Origin: JAAUQA01 sp036351435
GTDB taxonomy: Bacteria; Pseudomonadota; Gammaproteobacteria; Competibacterales; Competibacteraceae
Direction of reading: 5' to 3'
Assembly: GCA_036351435.1 (NCBI GenBank)
Contig: JAZBPA010000092.1
Coordinates: 1 to 31,135 of the forward strand
DNA: 31,135 nt
In this document: positions 1 through 6,686 of the stretch, in pieces
Numbering within the stretch: position 1 is the first letter of the stretch
How the letters are laid out: every line of letters starts with the position of its first letter
Program-made: the position numbers and the translations under genes
The notes under the pieces: model-generated
Seen by the model: only the letters and a program-made list of their open reading frames with translations
What the model was told of the DNA's origin: nothing
Databases searched by the model: none

Positions 1-119
1 ACGTCAAAATGGTCGTCAACCTCATCGCTCCGATCGCCATGGAAGAAGGCCTCCGCTTCGCGATCCGCGAAGGCGGCCGCACAGTCGGCGCCGGCGTCGT
101 CGCTAAGGTTATTGAGTGA
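1..119 (+). CDS. tuf: Elongation factor Tu, C-terminal end (partial)
   Basis: Only the last 38 codons are in the window, ending with TGA at 117-119. The translation ends in the EF-Tu C-terminal signature FAIREGGRTVGAGVV followed by AKVIE. This is the third beta-barrel domain of the GTPase that delivers aminoacyl-tRNA to the ribosome. The gene lies directly before rpsJ with a 5-base spacer, so it is probably the last gene of an str-type operon (rpsL-rpsG-fusA-tuf) read through into the S10 cluster; that upstream part is not visible. Codon use differs from the following genes: 29 of 38 codons end in G or C, mostly C, against 17 of the first 38 in rpsJ. Confidence 0.97.
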   Translation, partial: VKMVVNLIAPIAMEEGLRFAIREGGRTVGAGVVAKVIE

Positions 120-124
120 CCTCT

Positions 125-436
125 ATGGCTAATCAGAGAATCCGCATCCGACTTAAAGCATTCGATCATCGTCTGATTGATCAGTCGGCGCGTGAAATCA
201 TTGAAACCGCTAAACGGACGGGTGCCCAAGTTAGGGGGCCCATCCCGTTGCCGACCAAAAATGAGAGCTTCACGGTGCTGATCTCACCCCATGTCAACAA
301 GGATGCGCGGGATCAGTACGAGATTCGTACTCATAAGCGGTTGATGGATATTGTCGATCCTACCGATAAAACCGTTGATGCATTGATGAAGTTGGATTTG
401 GCTGCGGGTGTTGATGTACAGATTAAGTTGAATTAA
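125..436 (+). CDS. rpsJ: 30S ribosomal protein S10
   Basis: This 103-residue protein is the same length as E. coli S10 and nearly identical through the RIRLKAFDHRLID, AKRTGAQVRGPIPLPT and SPHVNKDARDQYEIRTH blocks. S10 sits in the head of the small subunit. In E. coli it is also NusE, which pairs with NusB in transcription antitermination; that second role is inferred by family. The ATG at 125 is chosen because it gives the standard N-terminus MANQRIRIRL; a GTG nine bases upstream overlaps the tuf stop and would add three residues. With only five bases after tuf there is no room for the E. coli type S10 leader in front of this gene. An AAGGAG motif overlaps the stop codon and opens the unusual spacer that follows. 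Confidence 0.98.
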   Translation: MANQRIRIRLKAFDHRLIDQSAREIIETAKRTGAQVRGPIPLPTKNESFTVLISPHVNKDARDQYEIRTHKRLMDIVDPTDKTVDALMKLDLAAGVDVQIKLN

Positions 437-687
437 GGAGTGCTCAACCTCATGCCCTTTCTTTAGGTGGAAGGGCATCGGCAAATTGAGTTAAGTGCGG
501 ATTACCATTCCCTCCTAGATAGGGCCACTCCTTTATAGCGATAATTCGTTATAACTCCACCGCCTAGTTCGGTGATAACGACTGTTTCGTTGTCGAGAAG
601 TAAAAAACGCTACTTTGTTATTAATCGGTGCATGAGGGTGCCATCCCTCCTCTGGCCTATTGCAGTTGAATTGAAGAGGTTTTGCCA
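435..687 (+). promoter_or_regulatory. Structured rpsJ-rplC spacer, candidate regulatory RNA leader
   Basis: The 251-base gap between rpsJ and rplC contains no credible gene but several complementary segments. Stem P1 pairs 435-442 (AAGGAGTG) with 526-533 (CACTCCTT), a perfect 8 bp. Inside it, P2 pairs 443-447 with 486-490 (CTCAA/TTGAG) and 452-459 with 471-478 (ATGCCCTT/AAGGGCAT, 8 bp, 11-base loop). P3 pairs 510-513 with 521-524. P1 to P3 would form a three-way junction with P1 and P2 directly abutting. Downstream, P4 pairs 547-552 with 575-580 and 558-562 with 570-574, with a 5-base bulge. P5 pairs 634-638 with 645-649, just ahead of the rplC ribosome binding site. No U tract follows P4, so it is not a classic terminator. 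By analogy with the E. coli S10 leader, which L4 binds, this may be a displaced feedback leader; that is inference. Confidence 0.5.
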
Positions 688-1332
688 ATGGCAATTGGAT
701 TGATTGGTCGCAAGGCCGGCATGACTCGCATTTTTACGGAAGAAGGGGCTTCTGTGCCGGTGACCGTGATCGAAGTGGAGCCCAATCGTGTTACCCAGGT
801 AAAAACCGTCCCTGTAGATGGATACCGAGCCTTACAGGTCACGGCTGGTAGTCGCCGTCCTTCCCGAGTCAACAAACCGGAGTTAGGTCACTTTGCTAAG
901 GCGGGCGTAGAACCTGGCCGAGGTTTGTGGGAATTCCGCCTTGTTGAAGGTGAGGGCAATGATATCGCAGTCGGGGCTGAGTTCGGGGTGGACTTATTTG
1001 ATGCCGGCCAGAAAGTAGATGTCATCGGCACCACGATTGGTAAAGGATTTGCCGGCACGATTAAACGCCACCACTTCAGAGGGCAACGGAATAGCCACGG
1101 TAATTCATTGTCGCACCGTGTTCCCGGTTCAATTGGGCAAAACCAGTCGCCAGGACGAGTTTTCAAGGGTAAAAAAATGGCTGGTCAGCTAGGAGCGGCG
1201 CGCCGTAGCGTGTTAAACCTCGAAGTGGTCAAGGTCGATCAAGAGCGCCATTTGCTGTTGATCAAAGGTGCGGTTCCAGGTGCGAAAGGCGGTAATTTGA
1301 TTATCCGTCCCAGCATTAAAGCGCGTCGTTAG
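688..1332 (+). CDS. rplC: 50S ribosomal protein L3
   Basis: The 214-residue product matches L3 (209 residues in E. coli): GLIGRKAGMTRIF at the N-terminus and the extended-loop segment HGNSLSHRVPGSIGQNQ that reaches toward the peptidyl-transferase centre. The second Gln of GQNQ, residue 153, corresponds to E. coli Gln150, the PrmB methylation site. L3 is an early assembly protein of the large subunit. The ATG at 688 has a good ribosome binding site, GAAGAGG at 673-679, eight bases upstream; an in-frame TTG two codons earlier is less likely. It is separated from rpsJ by the long structured spacer, whereas the rest of the operon is tightly packed. Confidence 0.98.
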   Translation: MAIGLIGRKAGMTRIFTEEGASVPVTVIEVEPNRVTQVKTVPVDGYRALQVTAGSRRPSRVNKPELGHFAKAGVEPGRGLWEFRLVEGEGNDIAVGAEFGVDLFDAGQKVDVIGTTIGKGFAGTIKRHHFRGQRNSHGNSLSHRVPGSIGQNQSPGRVFKGKKMAGQLGAARRSVLNLEVVKVDQERHLLLIKGAVPGAKGGNLIIRPSIKARR

Positions 1333-1347
1333 TCGAAGGAGGCCTGA

Positions 1348-1974
1348 ATGGAACTTCCCATCCAAAGTACCCAAGAACAAGCTGCTGCCGACACTATCGT
1401 TGTTGCAGACGAGATATTCGCGCGCGAGTTTAACCAATCATTGATTCATCAAGTGGTCGTGGCGCATATGGCCGGTGCCCGCGCAGGGACTCGGGCGCAG
1501 AAGACTCGTTCTGAAGTCAGGGGTGGCGGTGCTAAGCCTTGGCGGCAGAAAGGCACTGGGCGTGCCCGTGCCGGCACGATTCGCAGTCCCTTATGGCGTG
1601 GTGGTGGGGTAACCTTCGCCGCTAAACCACAAGATCATGGGCAAAAGGTCAATAAAAAGATGTATCGGGCGGCGATGCGCGCCATTTTGTCGGAACTGGT
1701 TCGCCAAGACCGTCTGCTGATTGTCGAAGAACTGTCAATCGATACCCCGAAAACCAAAGTGATGCTGACTTATTTGGATAGCTTGGGGATTGGCAACAGC
1801 GCTCTTTTAGTAACGGCAGATCCGTTGGATAACAACTTATATCTGTCGGCGCGGAATTTACCTTATATTGATGTCTGTAATGTTTCTGCTTTGAATCCGG
1901 TTAACTTGATTCGTTTTGATAAGGTGATTCTAACCAAGGCTGGTCTGCAACAGGTAGGGGAGTGGTTGACGTGA
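1348..1974 (+). CDS. rplD: 50S ribosomal protein L4
   Basis: The 208-residue protein (201 in E. coli) has the conserved loop TRAQKTRSEVRGGGAKPWRQ followed by KGTGRARAGTIRSPLWRGGG, which lines the nascent-peptide exit tunnel, and a C-terminal alpha/beta domain. In E. coli L4 is the autogenous repressor of the S10 operon, acting on the mRNA leader. That makes the structured spacer two genes upstream relevant, although binding is not shown here. The ribosome binding site AAGGAGG at 1336-1342 lies five bases before the ATG. The stop overlaps the rplW start by four bases (GTGA), so translation of the two is probably coupled. Confidence 0.98.
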   Translation: MELPIQSTQEQAAADTIVVADEIFAREFNQSLIHQVVVAHMAGARAGTRAQKTRSEVRGGGAKPWRQKGTGRARAGTIRSPLWRGGGVTFAAKPQDHGQKVNKKMYRAAMRAILSELVRQDRLLIVEELSIDTPKTKVMLTYLDSLGIGNSALLVTADPLDNNLYLSARNLPYIDVCNVSALNPVNLIRFDKVILTKAGLQQVGEWLT

Positions 1975-2264
1975 ATCAGGAACGGTTGATGACCATTTTG
2001 CTGGCTCCGCATGTGTCTGAAAAAAGCACTCGGGTAGCTGATGCACACAATCAATTCGTCTTTAAGGTACTCAAGAACGCGACCAAGCCTGAAATCAAAC
2101 GGGCAGTGGAGTTGATGTTTTCTGTCAATGTCGAAGCTGTCACGGTTGTTAATGTCAAGGGCAAAAGCAAGCGATTCGGTGCCATCCAGGGTAAGCGCTC
2201 TGATTGGAAAAAAGCTTATGTCTCTCTTAGAGAGGGGCAGGAAATTCAGTTCATTGCTGAATAA
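1971..2264 (+). CDS. rplW: 50S ribosomal protein L23
   Basis: The protein is 97 residues from the chosen GTG start. It matches L23 through ERLMTILLAPHVSEKS, KPEIKRAVELMF and RSDWKKAYVSL. L23 sits at the tunnel exit, where trigger factor and SRP dock. The start is a decision: GTG at 1971 overlaps the rplD stop as GTGA, gives an N-terminus aligning with E. coli L23 and has AGGGGAG at 1956-1962 eight bases upstream. An in-frame GTG at 1962 would add three residues but lies on top of that ribosome binding site, and an ATG at 1989 would remove conserved residues. Confidence 0.95.
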   Translation: MNQERLMTILLAPHVSEKSTRVADAHNQFVFKVLKNATKPEIKRAVELMFSVNVEAVTVVNVKGKSKRFGAIQGKRSDWKKAYVSLREGQEIQFIAE

Positions 2265-2303
2265 GCACTGGTTACTGCTGGAGTAGATTGTAAGGTTATA
2301 CCT

Positions 2304-3131
2304 ATGGCTATCGTCAAACAAAAACCGACCTCACCAGGACGCCGTTTCGTCGTAAAAATTACGACCCCGGGTCTACATAAAGGCGAACCCCATAAAGCCT
2401 TACTGGATAGGAAAACCAGAAAAGGGGGGCGCAACAACCAGGGGCGTATTACTACCCGGCATCAAGGAGGAGGCCACAAACAGCATTATCGGATCATTGA
2501 TTTTAAACGCAACAAGGATGGTATCCCGGCCTCAGTAGAACGGCTGGAATACGATCCCAATCGCAGTGCGCATATTGCTTTACTGTGCTATGCGGATGGT
2601 GAGCGCCGCTACATTATCGCGCCGCGTGGTGTTGAGGCAGGGGCCTCGCTGATTTCGGGCATTGCGGCGCCGATCAAACCCGGCAATGCATTGCCATTGC
2701 GTAATATCCCGGTGGGTAGCGTAGTCCATTGCATTGAGATGAAGCCCGGTAAAGGTGCTCAAATGGCCCGTAGCGCAGGAACCTCGGCGCAGCTAGTAGC
2801 GCGCGAAGGTGTCTATGCCAGTTTGCGACTGCGCTCCGGTGAAATTCGTCGAATCCACGTTGATTGTAAAGCAACTATCGGCGAGGTCGGCAATGGAAGC
2901 CATGCATTGCGTTCACTAGGGAAGGCTGGGGCTAAGCGTTGGCGTGGAGTCCGGCCGACAGTGCGCGGCGTGGCTATGAACCCGGTCGATCATCCTCATG
3001 GGGGTGGTGAAGGGCGCACGTCAGGTGGGCGTCATCCGGTGACGCCTTGGGGCGTCCCAACCAAGGGCTATAAAACGCGAAGTAATAAGCGCACAAGCAA
3101 TATGATCATTCGCACGCGCAAAAAGGCGTAG
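2304..3131 (+). CDS. rplB: 50S ribosomal protein L2
   Basis: The 275-residue protein (273 in E. coli) has the N-terminal OB-like domain with GRNNQGRITTRHQGGGHK and the C-terminal SH3-like domain ending in TRKKA. The motif NPVDHPHGGGEG contains His230, equivalent to the essential E. coli His229 near the peptidyl-transferase centre. L2 helps subunit association and peptide-bond formation. A modest TAAGG at about 2291 precedes the ATG. A 39-base spacer separates it from rplW. Nothing is unusual about length or sequence. Confidence 0.98.
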   Translation: MAIVKQKPTSPGRRFVVKITTPGLHKGEPHKALLDRKTRKGGRNNQGRITTRHQGGGHKQHYRIIDFKRNKDGIPASVERLEYDPNRSAHIALLCYADGERRYIIAPRGVEAGASLISGIAAPIKPGNALPLRNIPVGSVVHCIEMKPGKGAQMARSAGTSAQLVAREGVYASLRLRSGEIRRIHVDCKATIGEVGNGSHALRSLGKAGAKRWRGVRPTVRGVAMNPVDHPHGGGEGRTSGGRHPVTPWGVPTKGYKTRSNKRTSNMIIRTRKKA

Positions 3132-3149
3132 ATAATCGAGGGCTGAGCA

Positions 3150-3422
3150 GTGCCACGTTCAATTAAAAAAGGCCCGTTTGTTGATACTCACCTGCTTAAA
3201 AAGGTGGAGCAAGCGGTTGCCACTAGCAGTAAAAAGCCGATCAAAACTTGGTCGCGACGTTCGATGATCGTGCCCGATATGATTGGGTTGATGATCGCCG
3301 TGCACAACGGGCGTCAGCATGTGCCGATTCTCGTCACAGAGAATATGATCGGTCATAAACTGGGGGAATTTGCCTCAACGCGGACTTATCGTGGGCATGC
3401 AGCTGATAGGAAATCTAAGTAG
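3150..3422 (+). CDS. rpsS: 30S ribosomal protein S19
   Basis: The 90-residue protein carries PRSIKKGPFVDTHLLKKV, the RRSMIVPDMIG core and GHKLGEFASTRTYRGHAADRKSK, all standard for S19, which binds S13 in the head of the small subunit. It starts with GTG at 3150, preceded by GAGGG at 3139-3143. It lies 18 bases after rplB and three bases before the rplV start region. The length is equivalent to E. coli S19 (92 residues). Confidence 0.98.
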   Translation: MPRSIKKGPFVDTHLLKKVEQAVATSSKKPIKTWSRRSMIVPDMIGLMIAVHNGRQHVPILVTENMIGHKLGEFASTRTYRGHAADRKSK

Positions 3423-3425
3423 ATC

Positions 3426-3764
3426 ATGACTATGCAAGCCATCGCCAAATTGAAGCAAGCTCGCATTTCGGCGCAAAAGGCCAGGCTCGTTGCCAACCAA
3501 GTGCGCGGATTGCCGGTTAGTCAAGCATTAGAGTTGCTGGCTTTTAGCCCGAAAAAAGCTGCGGTGCTTATTCGCGGAACGCTAGAGTCCGCTATTGCGA
3601 ATGCTGAGCACAACGAGGGCGCCGATATTGATAAACTTAAAGTCAGTGCTATCTGCATTGATGAAGGTCCATCTTTTAAACGGATGCACGCTCGGGCCAA
3701 GGGTCGGGGCAATCGCATCACCAAACGAACCAGTCATATCACAGTGACGGTGGCTGAGCAGTAG
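3426..3764 (+). CDS. rplV: 50S ribosomal protein L22
   Basis: L22 lines the exit tunnel through a long beta-hairpin; macrolide resistance mutations map there in E. coli. The protein has ARISAQKARLVANQVRG, LESAIANAEHNEGADIDKLKV and the hairpin and tail GRGNRITKRTSHITVTV. Two ATG codons compete. The one at 3426 gives 112 residues and has TAAG six bases upstream; the one at 3432 gives 110 residues, the E. coli length, with MQAIAK aligned to METIAK. I keep 3426 but the difference is only two residues. The stop codon overlaps the rpsC ribosome binding site. Confidence 0.97.
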   Translation: MTMQAIAKLKQARISAQKARLVANQVRGLPVSQALELLAFSPKKAAVLIRGTLESAIANAEHNEGADIDKLKVSAICIDEGPSFKRMHARAKGRGNRITKRTSHITVTVAEQ

Positions 3765-3775
3765 GAGCGAACGTC

Positions 3776-4450
3776 ATGGGTCAAAAAGTACATCCAATTG
3801 GTATCCGTTTGGGCATTGCTTCCGACTGGACGTCAAAATGGTATGCGGACTCCAAGCATTTCCCTGATTTTCTGGAAATGGACTTGCGTGTTCGCAATTT
3901 TCTCAAACAAAAATTGGCTCACGCTTCGGTGAGTCGTATTCAAATTCAGCGTCCGGCGCGGACCGCTCACATCACTATCCATACGGCTAGACCCGGAGTG
4001 GTTATTGGTAAAAAGGGCGAAGAGATTGAATCTTTGAGAAAGGGGGTTTCCGCGATGTTAGGTATGCCGGTGCATATCAACATTGAAGAAATCCGCAAGC
4101 CCGAACTGGATGCCCAGCTCGTTGCCGAGGGGGTCGCCCAACAGCTGGAGAAACGCATCATGTTCCGGCGTGCCATGAAGCGTGCGGTGACCAATGCGAT
4201 GCGGTTGGGTGCGCAAGGAATCAAGATTGCTGTTGCGGGACGTTTGAATGGCGCGGAGATCGCGCGCGGCGAGTGGTATCGGGAAGGCAGAGTGCCGTTG
4301 CATACCTTACGTGCGGACATCGACTACGGCTTGGCGGAAGCGAAAACCACCTATGGAATCATTGGCGTTAAGGTCTGGATATTCAAGGGTGAAGTATTCA
4401 ATCTTGACCAGCAAGGCGAGACCAAAACCGAAAAGGTTTCTGCAGCTTAA
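3776..4450 (+). CDS. rpsC: 30S ribosomal protein S3
   Basis: The 224-residue protein (233 in E. coli) starts MGQKVHPIGIRLGI, has a KH domain with GVVIGKKGEEIESLRKGV at about residues 75-92, and the C-terminal domain GRLNGAEIARGEWYREGRVPLHTLRADIDYG found in all S3 proteins. S3 forms part of the mRNA entry site with S4 and S5. TAGGAG at 3762-3767, overlapping the rplV stop, lies eight bases from the ATG. The C-terminal tail is slightly short. An unusually wide 59-base spacer follows before rplP; it contains GCGG-AAA-CCGC at 4473-4483, a possible small hairpin. Confidence 0.98.
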   Translation: MGQKVHPIGIRLGIASDWTSKWYADSKHFPDFLEMDLRVRNFLKQKLAHASVSRIQIQRPARTAHITIHTARPGVVIGKKGEEIESLRKGVSAMLGMPVHINIEEIRKPELDAQLVAEGVAQQLEKRIMFRRAMKRAVTNAMRLGAQGIKIAVAGRLNGAEIARGEWYREGRVPLHTLRADIDYGLAEAKTTYGIIGVKVWIFKGEVFNLDQQGETKTEKVSAA

Positions 4451-4509
4451 CGCAATCAAGCCAGAACTTTGCGCGGAAACCGCTAATTTGTGAGTGACCG
4501 AGGATAACC

Positions 4510-4923
4510 ATGTTACAGCCGAAAAGAACCAAATTCCGCAAGCAACGCAAAGGGCGTAACCGCGGCGTTGCCACCAGCGGAAACAAAGTCAGCTTCGGTG
4601 AATTCGGCCTAAAATGCACCACTCAGGGCCGGATCACGGCGCGCCAAATCGAAGCCGCGCGCCGTGCGATCAACCGTCATATCAAGCGTGGCGGTAAATT
4701 GTGGATACGCATTTTTCCTGATGTGCCGATCACCAAAAAGCCGCTGGAAGTTCGCCAGGGTAAGGGCAAAGGCAATGTGGAATACTGGGTTGCTAAGGTG
4801 CAGCCCGGCCGTGTGCTTTATGAAATGGAGGGGGTTCCGGAGCCGTTGGCGCGGGAGGCTTTTCGTTTGGCTTCCGCCAAACTTCCGGTACAGACTGTGT
4901 TTGTGAATCGGACGGTGATGTGA
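4510..4923 (+). CDS. rplP: 50S ribosomal protein L16
   Basis: The 137-residue protein matches L16 (136 in E. coli): MLQPKRTKFRKQRKGRNRG, LTARQIEAARRA-like helix and VRQGKGKGNVEYWVA. Arg82 in that last segment corresponds to E. coli Arg81, the residue hydroxylated by the RoxA/YcfD oxygenase; whether this organism has that enzyme is not visible. L16 positions the aminoacyl-tRNA elbow on the large subunit. GAGG at 4500-4503 is a suitable ribosome binding site. The stop TGA overlaps the rpmC ATG by one base. Confidence 0.98.
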   Translation: MLQPKRTKFRKQRKGRNRGVATSGNKVSFGEFGLKCTTQGRITARQIEAARRAINRHIKRGGKLWIRIFPDVPITKKPLEVRQGKGKGNVEYWVAKVQPGRVLYEMEGVPEPLAREAFRLASAKLPVQTVFVNRTVM

Positions 4924-5120
4924 TGAAAGCTAACGAACTGCGGCAAAAAAGTGTAGAAGAACTACAGCAGGAATTGCTGGAATCGCGCCGGGAACAATTC
5001 AATCTACGTATGCAGCAAGCTACTAATCAGATGAGCAAGCCACATCTGTTTCAGCAGGTGCGGCGACGTATTGCCCGAATCAAAACCCTTTTGTGTGAAA
5101 AGGAAGGTAACCCAGCATGA
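4923..5120 (+). CDS. rpmC: 50S ribosomal protein L29
   Basis: The 65-residue protein is a two-helix L29: MKANELRQKSVEELQQELLE, REQFNLRMQ and QVRRRIARIKTLL. It binds near the tunnel exit beside L23. The ATG at 4923 overlaps the rplP stop (TGATG), so termination-reinitiation is likely; a GTG one codon earlier is in frame but lies inside rplP. The gene stop overlaps the rpsQ start (ATGA). It is two residues longer than the E. coli protein. Confidence 0.97.
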   Translation: MKANELRQKSVEELQQELLESRREQFNLRMQQATNQMSKPHLFQQVRRRIARIKTLLCEKEGNPA

Positions 5121-5386
5121 ACGAGGAACCTGCGGAGCAAAAAGCTAAACGCACCCTGACGGGACGAGTCTCCAGCAACAAAATGAGCAAATCGGTGACC
5201 GTGGTTATCGAACGGTTGGTTCGCCATCCCGTCTACGGCAAATATGTGCGCCGCTCCACCAAATTGCATGCCCATGATGAAAATAATGAATGCCATGAAG
5301 GCGATACAGTGCTGATCGAGCAATGCCGGCCCCTTGCCAAAACTAAGGCTTGGCGCTTGGTGAAAGTTCTTGAGCGCGCTCAATAG
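5117..5386 (+). CDS. rpsQ: 30S ribosomal protein S17
   Basis: The 89-residue OB-fold protein carries LTGRVSSNKMSKSVTVVIERLVRHPVYGKYVRR and the C-terminal RPLAKTKAWRLVKVLERA, typical of S17, an early assembly protein binding the 5' domain of 16S rRNA. The ATG overlaps the rpmC stop, and an AAGGAAGG stretch around 5099-5107 serves as ribosome binding site. It ends the S10 part of the cluster. A 31-base spacer follows before rplN, with no terminator in between, so S10 and spc genes are probably cotranscribed. Confidence 0.97.
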   Translation: MNEEPAEQKAKRTLTGRVSSNKMSKSVTVVIERLVRHPVYGKYVRRSTKLHAHDENNECHEGDTVLIEQCRPLAKTKAWRLVKVLERAQ

Positions 5387-5417
5387 TTAATCGATCACAC
5401 CTGGACGGGATACAGTC

Positions 5418-5786
5418 ATGATTCAGATGCAAACAGTGTTGGAAGTGGCCGACAATAGCGGTGCGCGTCGCTTGATGTGTATCAAGGTGTTGGGAGGGTC
5501 GAAGCGCCGTTACGCCAACATCGGCGATATCATCAAAGTTAGCGTCAAAGAGGCGATTCCTCGTGGTAAGGTGAAGAAGGGGGAAGTCTACAACGCGGTA
5601 GTGGTGCGCACACGCAAAGGGGTTCGTCGGAACGACGGCTCATTGATTCGTTTCGATGGTAACGCAGCGGTGTTATTAAATACCAAGTTGGAACCGATCG
5701 GTACTCGGATTTTCGGGCCGGTGACTCGCGAACTGCGTAGTGAGCGTTTTATGAAGATCATTTCCCTGGCGCCTGAAGTGCTCTAG
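5418..5786 (+). CDS. rplN: 50S ribosomal protein L14
   Basis: The 122-residue protein has exactly the usual L14 length. It starts MIQMQTVLEVADNSGARRLMCIKVLGGS and ends RELRSERFMKIISLAPEVL, both diagnostic. L14 contacts L19 and helps form intersubunit bridges; in many bacteria it is the docking site of the silencing factor RsfS. A weak GGGA precedes the ATG. This is the first gene of the spc part; no clear promoter was found in the 31 bases before it. Confidence 0.98.
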   Translation: MIQMQTVLEVADNSGARRLMCIKVLGGSKRRYANIGDIIKVSVKEAIPRGKVKKGEVYNAVVVRTRKGVRRNDGSLIRFDGNAAVLLNTKLEPIGTRIFGPVTRELRSERFMKIISLAPEVL

Positions 5787-5807
5787 GGCGCGCGAGGAGT
5801 AATACTG

Positions 5808-6125
5808 ATGCGCAGAATCAAAAACGGTGATGAAGTCATTGTCATCAGCGGTAAAAATAAGGGTCGTCAAGGCCAAGTCATTCGCATCATTGATGATAAG
5901 CGGGTGCTTGTGGAAGGCGTTAATATGATAAAGCGCCATACTCGTGGTAATCCCTCGCAGGGCACGCCCGGCGGTATTGTCGAGAAAGAAGCACCACTTC
6001 ACGTCTCTAATGTGATGTTATTTAATCCGCGGACCGGCAAGGGAAGTCGGGTGGGTTTCCGTACCCTAGAGGACGGTCGTAAGGTGCGTTATTTCAAAGC
6101 GGATAACGAAGTAGTCGATGTGTAA
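5808..6125 (+). CDS. rplX: 50S ribosomal protein L24
   Basis: The 105-residue protein contains the KOW motif GDEVIVISGKNKGRQGQVI near the N-terminus, followed by EGVNMIKRH and HVSNVMLFNP. L24 starts large-subunit assembly by binding the 5' end of 23S rRNA. GAGGAG at 5794-5799, eight bases ahead of the ATG, is among the strongest ribosome binding sites here. Length equals the family norm (104 in E. coli). Confidence 0.98.
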   Translation: MRRIKNGDEVIVISGKNKGRQGQVIRIIDDKRVLVEGVNMIKRHTRGNPSQGTPGGIVEKEAPLHVSNVMLFNPRTGKGSRVGFRTLEDGRKVRYFKADNEVVDV

Positions 6126-6136
6126 GGTGCGTTAGC

Positions 6137-6676
6137 ATGGTCAGGTTGCAGCAATATTATCGTGAAACGGTGATGCCGGAGCTCAAGGAGCAATTCGCTT
6201 ACCGTAATGAAATGCAAATCCCGCGGATTCTCAAAGTCACGCTAAATATGGGCGTTGGCGAAGCGGTCGGGGATAAGAAAATTATGGATAACGCGGTCAA
6301 CGACATGACGGCAATTGCTGGTCAAAAACCCGTTGTCACCCGTGCGCGGAAATCGATTGCCGGTTTCAAGATTCGCGACGGTTGGCCGATCGGCTGCATG
6401 GTCACGTTACGTCGGGAACGCATGTACGAGTTTCTGGATCGCTTGATTAATATCGCTATCCCCCGCACCCGTGACTTTAGAGGATTTAGCGCCAAATCGT
6501 TCGATGGCCGTGGTAATTACAGCTTAGGGGTGCGCGAGCAGATCATTTTCCCGGAAATCGATTATGACCGTATTGATACCATCCGTGGCTTGGATATTGC
6601 GATTACCACCTCGGCGCGGACTGACGAGGAAGGTCGGGCACTGCTCGCCGCTTTCAAATTTCCCTTTAGGACCTGA
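6137..6676 (+). CDS. rplE: 50S ribosomal protein L5
   Basis: The 179-residue protein matches E. coli L5 in length and motifs: IPRILKVTLNMGVGEA, GQKPVVTRARKSIAGFKIR and FPEIDYDRIDTIRGLDIAI. It binds 5S rRNA with L18 and L25 and touches the P-site tRNA. AAGGTG precedes the ATG by seven bases. In E. coli this gene start is where S8 represses spc translation; the 11-base spacer here leaves any S8 target inside the coding start or elsewhere. Confidence 0.98.
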   Translation: MVRLQQYYRETVMPELKEQFAYRNEMQIPRILKVTLNMGVGEAVGDKKIMDNAVNDMTAIAGQKPVVTRARKSIAGFKIRDGWPIGCMVTLRRERMYEFLDRLINIAIPRTRDFRGFSAKSFDGRGNYSLGVREQIIFPEIDYDRIDTIRGLDIAITTSARTDEEGRALLAAFKFPFRT

Positions 6677-6686
6677 TAGTAGCGCT

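Noticed and set aside
6564..6686. In-frame upstream extension of rpsN inside rplE
   Set aside because: S14 has a fixed N-terminus MAKKS; the extension is rplE coding sequence read in another frame.
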